DNA of 64,000 bases from CAVPTL01 sp963729195. Lineage in GTDB: Bacteria; Actinomycetota; Thermoleophilia; Gaiellales; JAICJC01. The stretch's first letter is position 1. Every line of letters begins with the position of its first letter. Location of the stretch: contig CAVSNF010000022.1 of assembly GCA_963729195.1 (NCBI GenBank), positions 62,001-126,000 on the forward strand, given 5' to 3'. The notes under the pieces are model-generated. The model saw only the letters and a program-made list of their open reading frames with translations, made no database searches and was not told the origin of the DNA. Made by a program: the position numbers and the translations under genes. Positions 26,129-34,946 of this stretch are shown one piece after another.

Positions 26129-26679
26129 CGCGGCACCGGGTTTCGGCCGGCCTCGGCGATCAGCAGCCGCTGCTCCTCCGCCGATGGGCCTTCCAATTCG
26201 TTGGCGCCGAAAGCCAGCGCGACCTGGGCCAGCGGCGTGGTCACCAGGGCGGAGTGCACCTTCAGGTCGGGCACGTTGTCGAGCATCAGCCGCGAGACGG
26301 CGATCATCTGGATGTCATCGTGCCCGGTGGTGCTGTCGGCGTGTACCGGCAGGGGCAGAAAGGTGACGAACTCGCCGGTTGTGTCCTGCTGGGCGCGCAG
26401 ACGCATCAGGTGATCGATGCGGTCGGCGTGGGCCTCGCCCGCTCCGTAGACGAGCGTGTCCAGTCCCGTCTGGGCGGGATCGGGCGCGTCCTGCTCGGTG
26501 ATGTTGTAGTAGACGTCGTCGTTGCCGCCGCGCAGCTTGCGGGCAGCGTCGGCCAGCTCCCCCAGCGCGAGCAGGTCGTGGCACTCCAGCAGGGCGACGC
26601 CGTCGTCGAACTCGAGCCGGCTTCCGGCGAGCAGCTTGTCGCGGATCGGAGCCAGCGTGTCCAGTTGAGCAGTCGCCAT
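26125..26679 (-). CDS. MqnE-like protein lacking the radical SAM core
   Basis: A continuous 184-residue ORF. Residues 1-58 match the N-terminus of aminofutalosine synthase MqnE (IRDKLLAGSRLEFDDGVALLECHDLLALGELA, then DDVYYNI) and residues 75-180 match its C-terminal third (DTLVYGAGEAHADRIDHLMRLRAQQD, IQMIAVSRLMLDNVPDLKV, AQVALAFGANELEG). The middle, which in MqnE holds CxxxCxxC and most of the barrel, is absent, and the C-terminal GHIE-type motif reads GAGE. No frame break is seen. It cannot be a normal radical SAM enzyme. It heads the mqnA-mqnC operon, so a regulatory or scaffold role, or decay with a true mqnE elsewhere, are both possible. Confidence 0.8.
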   Translation of the reverse strand: MATAQLDTLAPIRDKLLAGSRLEFDDGVALLECHDLLALGELADAARKLRGGNDDVYYNITEQDAPDPAQTGLDTLVYGAGEAHADRIDHLMRLRAQQDTTGEFVTFLPLPVHADSTTGHDDIQMIAVSRLMLDNVPDLKVHSALVTTPLAQVALAFGANELEGPSAEEQRLLIAEAGRNPVPR

Positions 26680-26688
26680 ACCCGGCAG

Positions 26689-26694
26689 AGTCTA
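26689..26694 (-). promoter_or_regulatory. -10 hexamer (TAGACT) of the mqn operon
   Basis: On the minus strand TAGACT lies 9 nt before the ATG at 26679, in the short gap between the divergent mqn operon and the kinase-like gene. Confidence 0.45.
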
Positions 26695-26719
26695 CTGCCC
26701 GGCCTGCGAGAATCGGGGC

Positions 26720-27253
26720 ATGCCCGACCGCATCAGCATCCAGGGGATCAGCGGATCCGGCAAGACCACGCTCGGGCGCGAGCTCGGGCGGCGGCTGGGC
26801 ATCCCCCACCTCGAGACCGACGCGCTGGTGCACGGCCCCAACTGGTCGGAGGCGTCGGACGCCGCGCTGCGCGCCCACCTGATCGAGTTCACCGCCGGCG
26901 AGCGCTGGGTGGTGGACTCCGACTATCGCCGCAAGGTGGGCACGCTGGTGCTGGAGCGGGCCGACACGGTGGTGTGGCTCGACCTGCCCTTGCACGTCTG
27001 CCTCCGCCGGCTGTGGCGCCGCACCGATCGTCGGATCGAGGGATCGGAGCCGCTCTGGAACGGGAACACCGAGTCGTGGTGGACAGCGCTGGGAGGCTGG
27101 GATTCGCTGTTCGTGTACGCCGTGCGCGGACACGCCAGAGCGCGCCGGACGCTGCCTCAGTTACTGGCGCAACCCCACCTGAGACACCTCCAGGTGGTCA
27201 GGCTGCGATCGCCTGAGCAGGTCGAATCGTGGCTTTCGAGCGTACAGCCGTAA
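26720..27253 (+). CDS. P-loop nucleotide kinase-like protein (FlaR/adenylate-kinase-related)
   Basis: A 177-residue cytoplasmic protein with Walker A GISGSGKTT at residues 8-16, a substrate-region HLETDALVHGPNW, a Walker-B-like TVVWLDLPLHVCLRRLWRR near residue 88 and an RRIEGSEPLW lid. This layout is that of topology-modulation (FlaR)/shikimate-kinase-like small kinases. The substrate is unknown. ATG at 26720; a GAGAAT hexamer 6 nt upstream could be a weak -10. It is divergent from the mqn operon. Confidence 0.8.
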   Translation: MPDRISIQGISGSGKTTLGRELGRRLGIPHLETDALVHGPNWSEASDAALRAHLIEFTAGERWVVDSDYRRKVGTLVLERADTVVWLDLPLHVCLRRLWRRTDRRIEGSEPLWNGNTESWWTALGGWDSLFVYAVRGHARARRTLPQLLAQPHLRHLQVVRLRSPEQVESWLSSVQP

Positions 27254-27329
27254 CCGATCAACGCCGACTCTGAAACGATCCCCGCCGAGATCGGCGGCAG
27301 CCGCCACAAACGCGAATAGCCTGGCCGCC

Positions 27330-27813
27330 ATGATCACACTTCGATACCCCATCCTGCTCCTGTCCCTGGTGGCCGTGCTGGCCGCCGCAACCGCGACGGT
27401 CGCGTCAGCCGCGACCACCACCACGTCCCGGGTCACCTGGGACCAGCACCGGCTGGTCGTGCTGCCGTGGGCGCCGCTCGCACCGGTTCCCACCGGCAAC
27501 GGTTACGGCATGCGCCACTCCGACGGGTTCGCGTCCTGTCTCAAGTCCGGCGTCTCGGCATCCGTGGCCCACATCTCGCTGATCACCTGCCTCCAGGCCG
27601 CGGTGCCCGGCGGCGGATGGCGCAGTCTGCGCTGCTCCACGGCCACCAACGCGACCGGCGACGGCCTCGGTCGATGCGAACGTCACCCAGAGCTGCGGCG
27701 CCGGATATCACCGGCTGCGGACTCAGGTCACTGCCACGGCGCTGCAGCCGACGCTGACTCTGGTGGCGCGGTCGGCGACCGCCACCAGCGCGGTGGTGGG
27801 CTGCCGCGGCTGA
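27330..27813 (+). CDS. Secreted cysteine-containing protein of unknown function (one frame break)
   Basis: About 161 residues. A clear signal peptide (MITLRYPILLLSLVAVLAAATATVASA) is followed by a Thr-rich start and a mature domain with about six cysteines: FASCLKSG, LITCLQA, RCSTATN, then after a frame change near 27665 VDANVTQSCGAGYHRLRTQ and a last AVVGCRG. The paired cysteines suggest disulfides outside the cell. TAGCCT lies 7 nt before the ATG (leaderless pattern). It converges on the polyprenyl synthase, ending 3 nt before that stop. No family is recognised. Confidence 0.65.
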
Positions 27814-27816
27814 TCG

Positions 27817-28783
27817 TCAGGCGCGGCGGTCGACCGCGCTTGCGACCACGTGTCGCAGCGGGTCGGCGTCGATGCTGCTCTCGAGCTGCGTGAGCAGTTC
27901 GAGGGCGGCGTCGGCGTGACGCTCGGCCTCGGCCCGGGCGTCGCGCACCGCGCCGCTGCGGGCGACCTGGGCGAGCGTCGGCAGCACGTCGGCAGGTGTG
28001 GCTCCGCGGGCGATCACTGCGGCGACATCGGGGACGCGCGCGCTTGCCAGGAGCAGCGGCAGCGTGACGGTGCCGTCCAGCAGGTCGGTGCCCAGCGGTT
28101 TGCCGGTGGTATCCGGCTGGCCGTCGCAGTCGAGGATGTCGTCGGCGATCTGAAAGGCCAGCCCAAGTTCCTGGGCGAACTCGCCCAGCGAGCGCCAGCT
28201 CGGCGTCGGCCAGCCCGCCGAAGCGGCCGCCCAGCCGGGCCGCGGCCGAGAACAGCTCGCCGGTCTTGAGGCGGCAGCGCTCCAGATAGTCGTCGGTGGT
28301 GATGGTCGGGTCGCCGGCCTGCTCGCGTTGCAGGATCTCTCCCCGAGCCAGGGCGTAGCAGGCGTCGGAGAGCATCGAGACGGCCACCATGTCGCCGGTC
28401 TGCACCAGTTCCGCGAACGCCCGGGCAAACAGGTGGTCACCGGTGGCCGACGCGACCGCCGGCCCATGCTCGTGCCACACCGTGGCGATGCCTCGTCGCA
28501 GCGGCGCCCGGTCGAGCTGGTCGTCGTGCACCAGCGTGGCCATGTGCACAAGCTCGACCGCGCAGCCGGCGATCACCAGCTCCGGCCGGTCGCGGCCCGC
28601 GGTGGGAGCGCACAGGTAGGTGAGCATCGGGCGCAGGCGCTTGCCGCCCGCCCGCAGCGTCTGGGCGCCGGTCTCGGCCACCAGCCCGCCGCCGTTTGCC
28701 ACCTCGGCCGAGAGCCGGGCCTCGACGGCGGCAACGTATGCCGACGCGCCCTCCACCGCCAGCACGCGGGCGACCGCGCTCAC
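27817..28783 (-). CDS. Polyprenyl diphosphate synthase, quinone side chain (one frame break)
   Basis: About 322 residues. The first aspartate-rich motif is LVHDDQLD, the second ADDILDCDGQPDTTGKPLGTDLLDGTVTLP, and LRAGGKRLRPMLTYL near residue 45 is the usual substrate-binding block. The frame changes near 28195. GTG at 28783 overlaps the menG stop (GTGA). By motif and neighbourhood (menG, ubiX, ubiD, cytochrome bc genes) it makes the isoprenoid tail of menaquinone; chain length cannot be read off. Confidence 0.9.
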
Positions 28784-29467
28784 ACGGCCACCGTACCGGC
28801 GTGCACGGCGATCACACCCATGTTCAGCCGCTTGAACTGGACGCGCTGAAGCCCCACGCCGCGCATGATCTCGGCCAGCTCCTCGGCGCCGGGGAAGCGG
28901 TGGACGGACTGCGGCAGATAGGTGTAGGCGTCGCGGTCGTGAGCCACGAACCGGCCCAGCACCGGCACCACCCGGTCGGTCCACAGGCGCGAGAACGGCG
29001 CCACCGCCCGCGGCGGCTCGGTCAGCTCCAGGCACACCACCCGGCCGCCGGGCTCGACCACCCGCGCCATCTCGGCGAACCCGCGGGCATAGTCGGGCAG
29101 GTTGCGCATGCCAAAGCCGACGGTGGCGGCCGCGAAACTGATCGTCGTCGAACGGCAGATCCAGCGCGTCTCCCTGGATCCACTCGACGATGCTCGACTT
29201 GGTGCGGGCCACGTCCAGCATCTCGTCGGCGAAGTCGAGGCCGACCACCCGGCCGCGGCTGGAAACCCGGTCGAGCAGCGACAGCGACAGGTCGCCGGTG
29301 CCACAGCACACGTCGATCACCGCGTCGCCGGCGACGACGCCGGAGACACCGGCGGTGAAGGTGCGCCAGCGGCCGTCCATGCCGCCGCTCATCAGCCGGT
29401 TCATGCGGTCGTAGCCGCCCGAGATCCGGTCGAACATCTCGCGTACCTGTTCAGGTTCGGCGGTCAC
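28780..29467 (-). CDS. menG: Demethylmenaquinone methyltransferase (one frame break)
   Basis: About 229 residues of the UbiE/MenG class I methyltransferase family: VREMFDRISGGYDRMNRLMSGGMDGRWR, SAM motif I DAVIDVCCGTGDLSLSL, VVGLDFADEMLDVA, GFGMRNLPDYARGFAEMARVVEPGG and the C-terminal YTYLPQSVHRFPGAEELAEIM. It methylates the ring in the last step of menaquinone synthesis. The frame changes near 29150. GTG at 29467 overlaps the ubiX stop (GTGA). Confidence 0.92.
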
Positions 29468-30063
29468 GACTGATCCTCTCCCCACGCGCGGTTGAAGCCG
29501 GCATCGACACCCGCGGCCGAGAGCACCCGAGCCGCCACGAAATCGATCAGATCCTCGATCGACTCCGGCAGATGGTAGAACGCCGGCATCGCCGGCACCA
29601 CCCTGGCTCCGGATCGCTTCACCCGCAGCAGGTTCTCGAGGTGGATATCCGACAGCGGCGTCTCGCGGGGCACCAGCACCAGCCGGCGCCCCTCCTTGAG
29701 CTGCACGCCGGCCGCGCGGTGGATCAGGTTGGCCTCGGCGCCGCCCGCGATCGTGCCGACGGTCGCCATCGAGCAGGGACACACGATCACCGCGTCGGTG
29801 TGCGAGCTGCCCGAGGCGTAGGGGGCGCGATAGTCGGAGGCGCCCCACACCCGCACGTCGGCGCCGCCGTTCTCGGCCACGAACCGCTCGATCGCACCGG
29901 CCGGATCGAGGTCGCGATTGCCGTGCAGCTCCAGCGCCACCACCTGGGCGCCGGCCGCCGAGGCAACCACGCCCACATCGGCGCCGGCCTCCACCAGCCC
30001 ACGCAGCACGCGGGCCGCGTACGGCGCACCCGAGGCTCCCGTGAGTCCCAGCATCACTCGCAT
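29464..30063 (-). CDS. ubiX: Flavin prenyltransferase UbiX
   Basis: A complete 199-residue flavoprotein: MLGLTGASGAPYAARVL N-terminal loop, SSHTDAVIVCPCSMATVGTIAGG, and LVPRETPLSDIHLENLL. It prenylates FMN to the cofactor used by UbiD decarboxylases. UbiD lies upstream in the same gene run, so the pair probably performs the decarboxylation of the prenylated futalosine-pathway intermediate. ATG at 30063 is preferred over a TTG one codon earlier. Palindrome copy 6 stands between it and the cytochrome gene. Confidence 0.93.
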   Translation of the reverse strand: MRVMLGLTGASGAPYAARVLRGLVEAGADVGVVASAAGAQVVALELHGNRDLDPAGAIERFVAENGGADVRVWGASDYRAPYASGSSHTDAVIVCPCSMATVGTIAGGAEANLIHRAAGVQLKEGRRLVLVPRETPLSDIHLENLLRVKRSGARVVPAMPAFYHLPESIEDLIDFVAARVLSAAGVDAGFNRAWGEDQS

Positions 30064-30100
30064 CAATCGGAGCCTACCGGCCAGCCCGCGAATGCCGCGC

Positions 30101-30131
30101 GTGAATAACGGTGCCTGGCACCGTTATTCAC
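30101..30131 (+). repeat. GGTGCC-T-GGCACC palindrome, copy 6
   Basis: A perfect 31-bp palindrome (arms GTGAATAACGGTGCC, central T), 2 nt beyond the stop of the cytochrome b-c gene and 37 nt before ubiX, in a minus-strand gene run. Confidence 0.95.
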
Positions 30132-30133
30132 CA

Positions 30134-31679
30134 CGCTAGTTCTGGATCGGGACGACCTTGCCGGCGGACAGCGAGGCGACGACCTGGGCGATCTCGGAGA
30201 GGTTCTTGTCGCCGACCTTGAACGGCGGCATGCCGGTCACCGGCGGCTGCAGCGCCGCCGCCCACCCAGGCCTTGATCTGGGCCTGGTCGGTCTTGAACA
30301 TGGCTGAGCCGTTCTCCAGGCTGCTGCCCGGGCCGGCCGCGCCCTGCTTGCCGAAGAAGTGGCAGCTGGTGCAGCTATAGGTCACGATCAGCTCGGTGCC
30401 GGGAAGCTTGTTGATGTCGGCATTGGCGGTGATATCCGTCCCCCCGCCGGCGCCCGGGCGCCACCGCGCCCGCCATCGTCAGCGCGATCAGTACCGCCGG
30501 AACCGTCAGGCCCAGCGCAACGCCGGCCGGGCGGCGGGATAGCCGGCGATCGCGGCCGCGATCCAGGAACGGCCAGGCGATCAGCAGCACCATCATGAGC
30601 GTGGGGATGATGATGGTGGCGAAGATCAGCTGCCACGGCGTCTTGAACACCCGCAGAAGCTCGAACAGGAACAGGAAGTACCACTCGGGGCGAGGCTCGG
30701 TGGCCTCCACCGCGGGGTTGGCCACCGTCTCGTACAGCGGCCCCAGCACACCGTTCTGGCCGGTGGGATGAGCCGCGTTGATGGGGCCGGCGGTCTCGTG
30801 CCACACCACCGCCATGGCGACGATCAGCAGCACGATCAGGAGGTTCACGACCACGTCGTGGAACATCGCGTGCGGGAAGAAGGCGTGACCCGTCTTCTTC
30901 GACTCGGCGTACTCCGTCTCGTACTTCACGCGGCGGTTGATGATCTTGCGGGGGGAGCTGACAGCCACTAGTGGCTCGGACTCCTCGTCAGCCACCGGAC
31001 GGCCGGGCCACGGCGTCACGCCCAGCTTCACGACCAGCCACATGTGCACAAAGATCAGCGCGCCGATCAATCCCGGGATCATGAGCATGTGGAGCGCATA
31101 GAACCTCGCGATTGTTTGCCCGCCGAAGACGGGCCCGGCTAACAGGAACTTCGAGATGTACGGCCCCAGCACCGGGGCGGTGCCGTTGATGTTGATCGCC
31201 ACGACCGACGCCCAGTAGGCGCGCTCGTCCCACACCAGCAGGTAGCCGGTGAGGCCCATGCCCATGACCGCCAGGAAGATCAGCGAGCCGGTCAGCCAGG
31301 TCATCTCCCGCGGATACTTGTAGGCCCCGTAGAAGAACACCCGGCCCATGTGCAGGAACAGCAGGATCACCATCACGCTGGCGCCCCACTTGTGCATGCC
31401 CCGGATCAGCCAGCCCAGCGTCTGCTCGTCGGTGATGAACCGGATCGACGAGTACGCCCCGCTGGGCGACGGGTCGTAGGTCATCGCCAGCAGCATGCCG
31501 GTCGTCGCCTGCAGGATGAAGACGGTCAGAAGCGAGCTGCCCAGCGTGTGGTACCAGCCGGTGGGCGGCACCTTGCGGAACAGGAACTTCTTGATCAGCG
31601 TGGCGAAGCCGGTGCGGTACTCGACCCAGTCCTCGGCCTCGAGGGTGAGCTGCTTCGCGTCTGGTTTGGGGATCGGCAT
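30134..31679 (-). CDS. Cytochrome b subunit fused to a C-terminal cytochrome c domain (frame breaks near the end)
   Basis: About 515 residues. Membrane part: MHKWGASVMVILLFLHMG and FYALHMLMIPGLIGALIFVH give the four heme-b histidines, with 13 and 14 residues between the pairs as in b6-type proteins; the quinol-site RPEWYFLFLFELLR and further helices follow. After a last helix (GVALGLTVPAVLIALTMAGAVA) the chain runs into a monoheme domain with CTSCH and a distal methionine in PPVTGMPPFK. Frame changes near 30450 and 30250; no separate start or signal peptide precedes the heme c part, so it is a genuine fusion. It oxidises menaquinol with the Rieske protein. Confidence 0.88.
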
Positions 31680-31683
31680 CGGG

Positions 31684-32328
31684 CTAGCTCGACGGGTACT
31701 TGTAGGTCACGCGCGGATACAGGATATTCGCGCCGGTCTCACCGAGTCGGGGGAGCGTCACCGGCTGGCCGGGGCTCTTGACCTCGTAGTAGTGGATCTG
31801 GCCGTCGGAGTTGAAATCGACGCTCCAGCGCTGCGTGATCCACAGCTCCTTGTCCTTCTCGATCTTCCACTGGAAGCGATCCAGCGGGCGGATCGGCGGA
31901 CCGGCCGTGCGCGCGCCCTTGGTGTTGTAGGCGCCGCCGTGACAGGGGCACTGAAATCCGACCGACGGAACCGCGGCGACCGGACAGCCGAGATGCATGC
32001 AGCGGTTGGAGAAGACGATGAACATGGCGTCTTCGGCGTCCCAGGTGGTGCCGCTCTTGCCCGTGTAGTGCACGAAGGCGAGCCCGGGACTGGTGTCCGG
32101 CTGCTTGGTGTCCTCGATGTAGGTGGCGGCCGTGGGGGCGAAGCCCTTCTCCGCGTTGAACTGGTCGACCTCGCCCAGAAGCACCGGCTCGAAGGTCACC
32201 TCGTGGATCACCGGCGCGAGGATGTACGCGGTGGCAGGGACACCGATGACCCCACCGATCATGGCACCAAGCCCAATCGTCGAGAGCGTCAAAAACTGCC
32301 CTCGGTTGGTGCCCTCTGATTCCGCCAC
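31684..32328 (-). CDS. Rieske iron-sulfur subunit of the cytochrome bc complex
   Basis: A 214-residue protein. One N-terminal membrane helix (LTLSTIGLGAMIGGVIGVPATAYIL) anchors a Rieske domain whose cluster ligands are in CMHLGCPV and CPCHGGAYN, followed by GPPIRPLDRFQWKI. It passes electrons from quinol to the cytochrome c domain of the adjacent fusion. GTG at 32328 is chosen for the strong AGGAGG 5-10 nt upstream. A TAGAAT -10 lies at 32363-32358. Only 4 nt separate its stop from the cytochrome b start. Confidence 0.93.
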   Translation of the reverse strand: MAESEGTNRGQFLTLSTIGLGAMIGGVIGVPATAYILAPVIHEVTFEPVLLGEVDQFNAEKGFAPTAATYIEDTKQPDTSPGLAFVHYTGKSGTTWDAEDAMFIVFSNRCMHLGCPVAAVPSVGFQCPCHGGAYNTKGARTAGPPIRPLDRFQWKIEKDKELWITQRWSVDFNSDGQIHYYEVKSPGQPVTLPRLGETGANILYPRVTYKYPSS

Positions 32329-32357
32329 TGATCCTCCTGATCGGGTTGTCCGGGGCG

Positions 32358-32363
32358 ATTCTA
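32358..32363 (-). promoter_or_regulatory. -10 hexamer (TAGAAT) for the Rieske-cytochrome b genes
   Basis: Minus-strand TAGAAT, about 30 nt before the Rieske start, downstream of two ACCGGT boxes. This start has a Shine-Dalgarno site, unlike the leaderless ones. Confidence 0.45.
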
Positions 32364-32413
32364 GCCTTACCGGTCGGCCAGTGTACCGGTCGCTGATCAC
32401 AACGGCCAGATCG

Positions 32414-33115
32414 TTACGAACCGCGCTTCCTCGACACGTTCTTGAGCGCCTCGCGGCGACTGAGCGGACTCAGCTCCGCCTCGTGCGCCGAAACATACGA
32501 CACCACCCAGTCGGGATCGACCCACGCGTACTGCCGCAGCGCCCATCCGATGGCCTTTCGCAGGAAGAACTGCTTGGAGTCAAGCGACGGCTCAATGCAG
32601 GCCTGCAGCAGCTCCAGGTCGGTGTTCTCCTTGAATCGCAGCTGGCAGATGATCGAGGTGCGCCGCTTCCACATGTCGCGGTCACGGCTCCAGGCGAGCA
32701 TCTTGGGGCGGATCGCCGCACGGGTGGTCGCGCAGCAGCCCGCCCACCCGATGGGAGGCCAGCGAGTCGACGTAATCCCACCACGCCCCGGTCACGATCA
32801 TCTCCTGATACAAGCTCGAGCGCCGCCGGCAGCTGATACGGACGGGCCCGAGCATCTGCGCAGAGCGCCATCGCGGCGTAGCGCTCCTCCCGGAACTCGG
32901 CCCCGCGCCACAGCTCCAGCACCAGCTCGCGCCAGTGACCGGCCGAGCTCCAGATCGAGGTCGGCGAACACCCGCTTGAACACCGCTCGGCAGGGCTCGG
33001 CCGTGACCCCGTGATAGGGCATGTCGGACTTCATGTATGCCTGCATCTGCGGCGCTCGGGCGGGATCGGCGACCGCCTGCAGGCCGGCGCGCACCGCTTC
33101 CAGCAGCTCAGGCAT
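32414..33115 (-). CDS. DNA alkylation repair protein, AlkD-type (several frame breaks)
   Basis: About 234 residues of HEAT-like helices. Fragments: MPELLEAVRAGLQAVADPARAPQMQAYMKSDMPYHGV, WRGAEFREERYAAMALC, MLAWSRDRDMWKRRTSIICQLRFKENTDLELLQACIEPSLDSKQFFLRKAIGWALRQYAWVDPDWV. The WxxRRxxI and FFLRKAIGWALRQY motifs are hallmarks of AlkD glycosylases, which remove bulky alkylpurines. Frame changes near 32945, 32815 and 32725. The ATG overlaps the ubiD stop by 8 nt. Unrelated in function to its operon neighbours. Confidence 0.85.
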
Positions 33116-34554
33116 CGATGCGGGGAATCCCCAGCTCAGCCCACCGGCGGGTGACCGACTCGCGCACCTCGGGGGTCATCTCGATCATGTCCGGCCAGCC
33201 CCGGTCATACCCCTCAGCGGGAGTCTTGGCGGTGGCGTCGATGCCGATCTTTCCGCCCACGAACTGGCGGGTGGGTGCGTGGTCGAGGTGATCCAGCGGA
33301 CCCTCGCTCAGCACCACGTCGCGGGCCGGATCGACGTTGGCGCCCACCTGCCACATCACCTGGGCGTAGTCGTGCACGTCGATGCCCTCGTCCACCACCA
33401 CCACGCCCTTGGTCAGCGACAGCAGGCCGGTGCCCCAGATCGCGTGCATGACCTTGCGCGCGTGCCCGGGATAGGCCTTGCGGATGGAGACGATGCAGAG
33501 GTTGTGAAACGCCCCCGCGAACGGCAGGTCGTAGTCGATCACCTCGGGCATGGTCATGCGCACGGCCGGCAGGAACAGCCGCTCGGTGACCTTCCCCAGC
33601 CACACGTCCTCCTGCGGCGGCACGCCCACGATGATCGACGGGTAGATGGCATCGCGGCGCATGGTGATCGCGGTCACGTGCACCACCGGGAACGGCTCGG
33701 CCGGGGTGTAGTAGCCGGTGTGGTCGCCGAACGGGCCCTCGTCGCGCAGCTCGCCCTTCTGGATGTACCCCTCGATCACGATCTCCGAGCGGGCCGGCAC
33801 CTCCAGATCGACGGTCTTGCACTTGACCAGCTCGACCGGGGAGCCGCGCAGGAACCCGGCCATCATGAACTCGTCGATGTGCTTGGGCAGCGGCGCCGAG
33901 GCCGAGTAGGCGGTGATCGGATCGACGCCCAGGGCGATCGCCACGTCCAGGCGCTCGCCCATGCCCCGCCAGTCGGCGGCGCCGTCCTTGTGGATCTGCC
34001 AGTGCATGGCGGTGGTGGTGGCATCGAACTTCTGCACCCGGTACATGCCGACGTTGCGATCGCCGGTGCGGGGGTCGCGCGTGATCACCGCCGGCAAGCG
34101 TGATGAACGGGCCGCCGTCCTGCGGCCAGCAGGTCATGATCGGCAGCGCATCCAGCGACGGGGGATCCATCACGATCTCCTGGCAGGGGCCGGACGAGAC
34201 GATCTTGGGACGCGCGTCGGCCAGCGACTTGAGCTTTCCCAGCGCCCGGATCTTGTCCATCATGCCTTCCGGAGGCGCCATCTCCAGCACCTGGGCGACG
34301 CGCTCCCCCAGCTCGTCCAGGCGATCCACTCCCAGAGCCATGCACATCCGCCGCTCGGTGCCGAACTGGTTGATCACCAGCGGCATGTCCGAGCCCTTGA
34401 CGTTTGTGAACAGCAGCGCCGGTCCGCCGGACTTGGTCACCCGGTCGGTGATCTCGGCGATCTCCAGATACGGGTCGACCTCGGCTTTGACCTCGTACAG
34501 CTCCCCGGCCTTGCGCAGGTGATCGAGCCAGTCACGCAGATCGGCGAAGGCCAC
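33108..34554 (-). CDS. ubiD: UbiD family prenylated-FMN decarboxylase (one frame break)
   Basis: About 481 residues. N-terminal DLRDWLDHLRKAGELYEVKAEVDP and PALLFTNVKGSDMPLVINQFGT; cofactor region NVGMYRVQ, WQIHKDGAADW; catalytic ERE-like set in GSPVELVKCKTVDLEVPARSEIVIEG; GPFGDHTGYYTP. The frame changes near 34095. UbiD enzymes use the prenylated flavin from UbiX. The menaquinone setting suggests it decarboxylates the prenylated dihydroxynaphthoate of the futalosine route. GTG at 34554 shares one base with the upstream stop. Confidence 0.9.
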
Positions 34555-34946
34555 TACGCGCCACTCCCGGCCAGGCCGGCCACGGTGGCGTCCCACAAGG
34601 CCTCGTCGGTGTCGAGCCGGCCGTCGCCCTGATCGCGGGCGCAGGCCGAGATCAGCTCGGCCAGTGCGCCGACCGCGGCCAGATCGCCGGAGGCGCAGAT
34701 CTCACGCAGACCGGCCGCGTACAGGTGATCGCCGGTCAGCAGCGCCAGGTCGGGATCGGCCTGGGAGAACAATCGGGAGCGGCCGCGATGCAGCAGGTGA
34801 CCCTCGTAGATCATCTCCACTCCCAGCAGGTGCCGCTGGGGGCAGGTCTCGGCAAACCGCGGCTGGGCGTCGTCGCGCACGAGCGCGTCGCGCCACAGCG
34901 GGCTTGCGGCCGCGGTGCGGGCCGCCACCTCGGCCAGCACCGTCAC
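34554..34946 (-). CDS. Small helical protein of unknown function between hemL and ubiD
   Basis: An uninterrupted 130-residue ORF, coupled at both ends: GTG at 34946 overlaps the hemL stop (GTGA) and its stop overlaps the ubiD GTG. It is predicted all-helical and soluble: VTVLAEVAARTAAASPLWRDALV, CPQRHLLGVEMIYEGHLLHRGR, LALLTGDHLYAAGLREICASGDLAAVGALAELISACARDQ. The LTGDHLYA-GDLAAVGALAELIS stretch resembles a helix pair of trans-prenyl diphosphate synthases (GDxLxA followed by a long helix) but aspartate-rich motifs are absent. It may be a non-catalytic prenyltransferase-like partner; that is a guess. Confidence 0.6.
   Translation of the reverse strand: MTVLAEVAARTAAASPLWRDALVRDDAQPRFAETCPQRHLLGVEMIYEGHLLHRGRSRLFSQADPDLALLTGDHLYAAGLREICASGDLAAVGALAELISACARDQGDGRLDTDEALWDATVAGLAGSGA

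Noticed and set aside
28780..30063. ubiX and menG as part of a ubiquinone pathway
   Set aside because: mqnA and mqnC lie nearby and the lineage looks actinobacterial; menaquinone by the futalosine route fits better.
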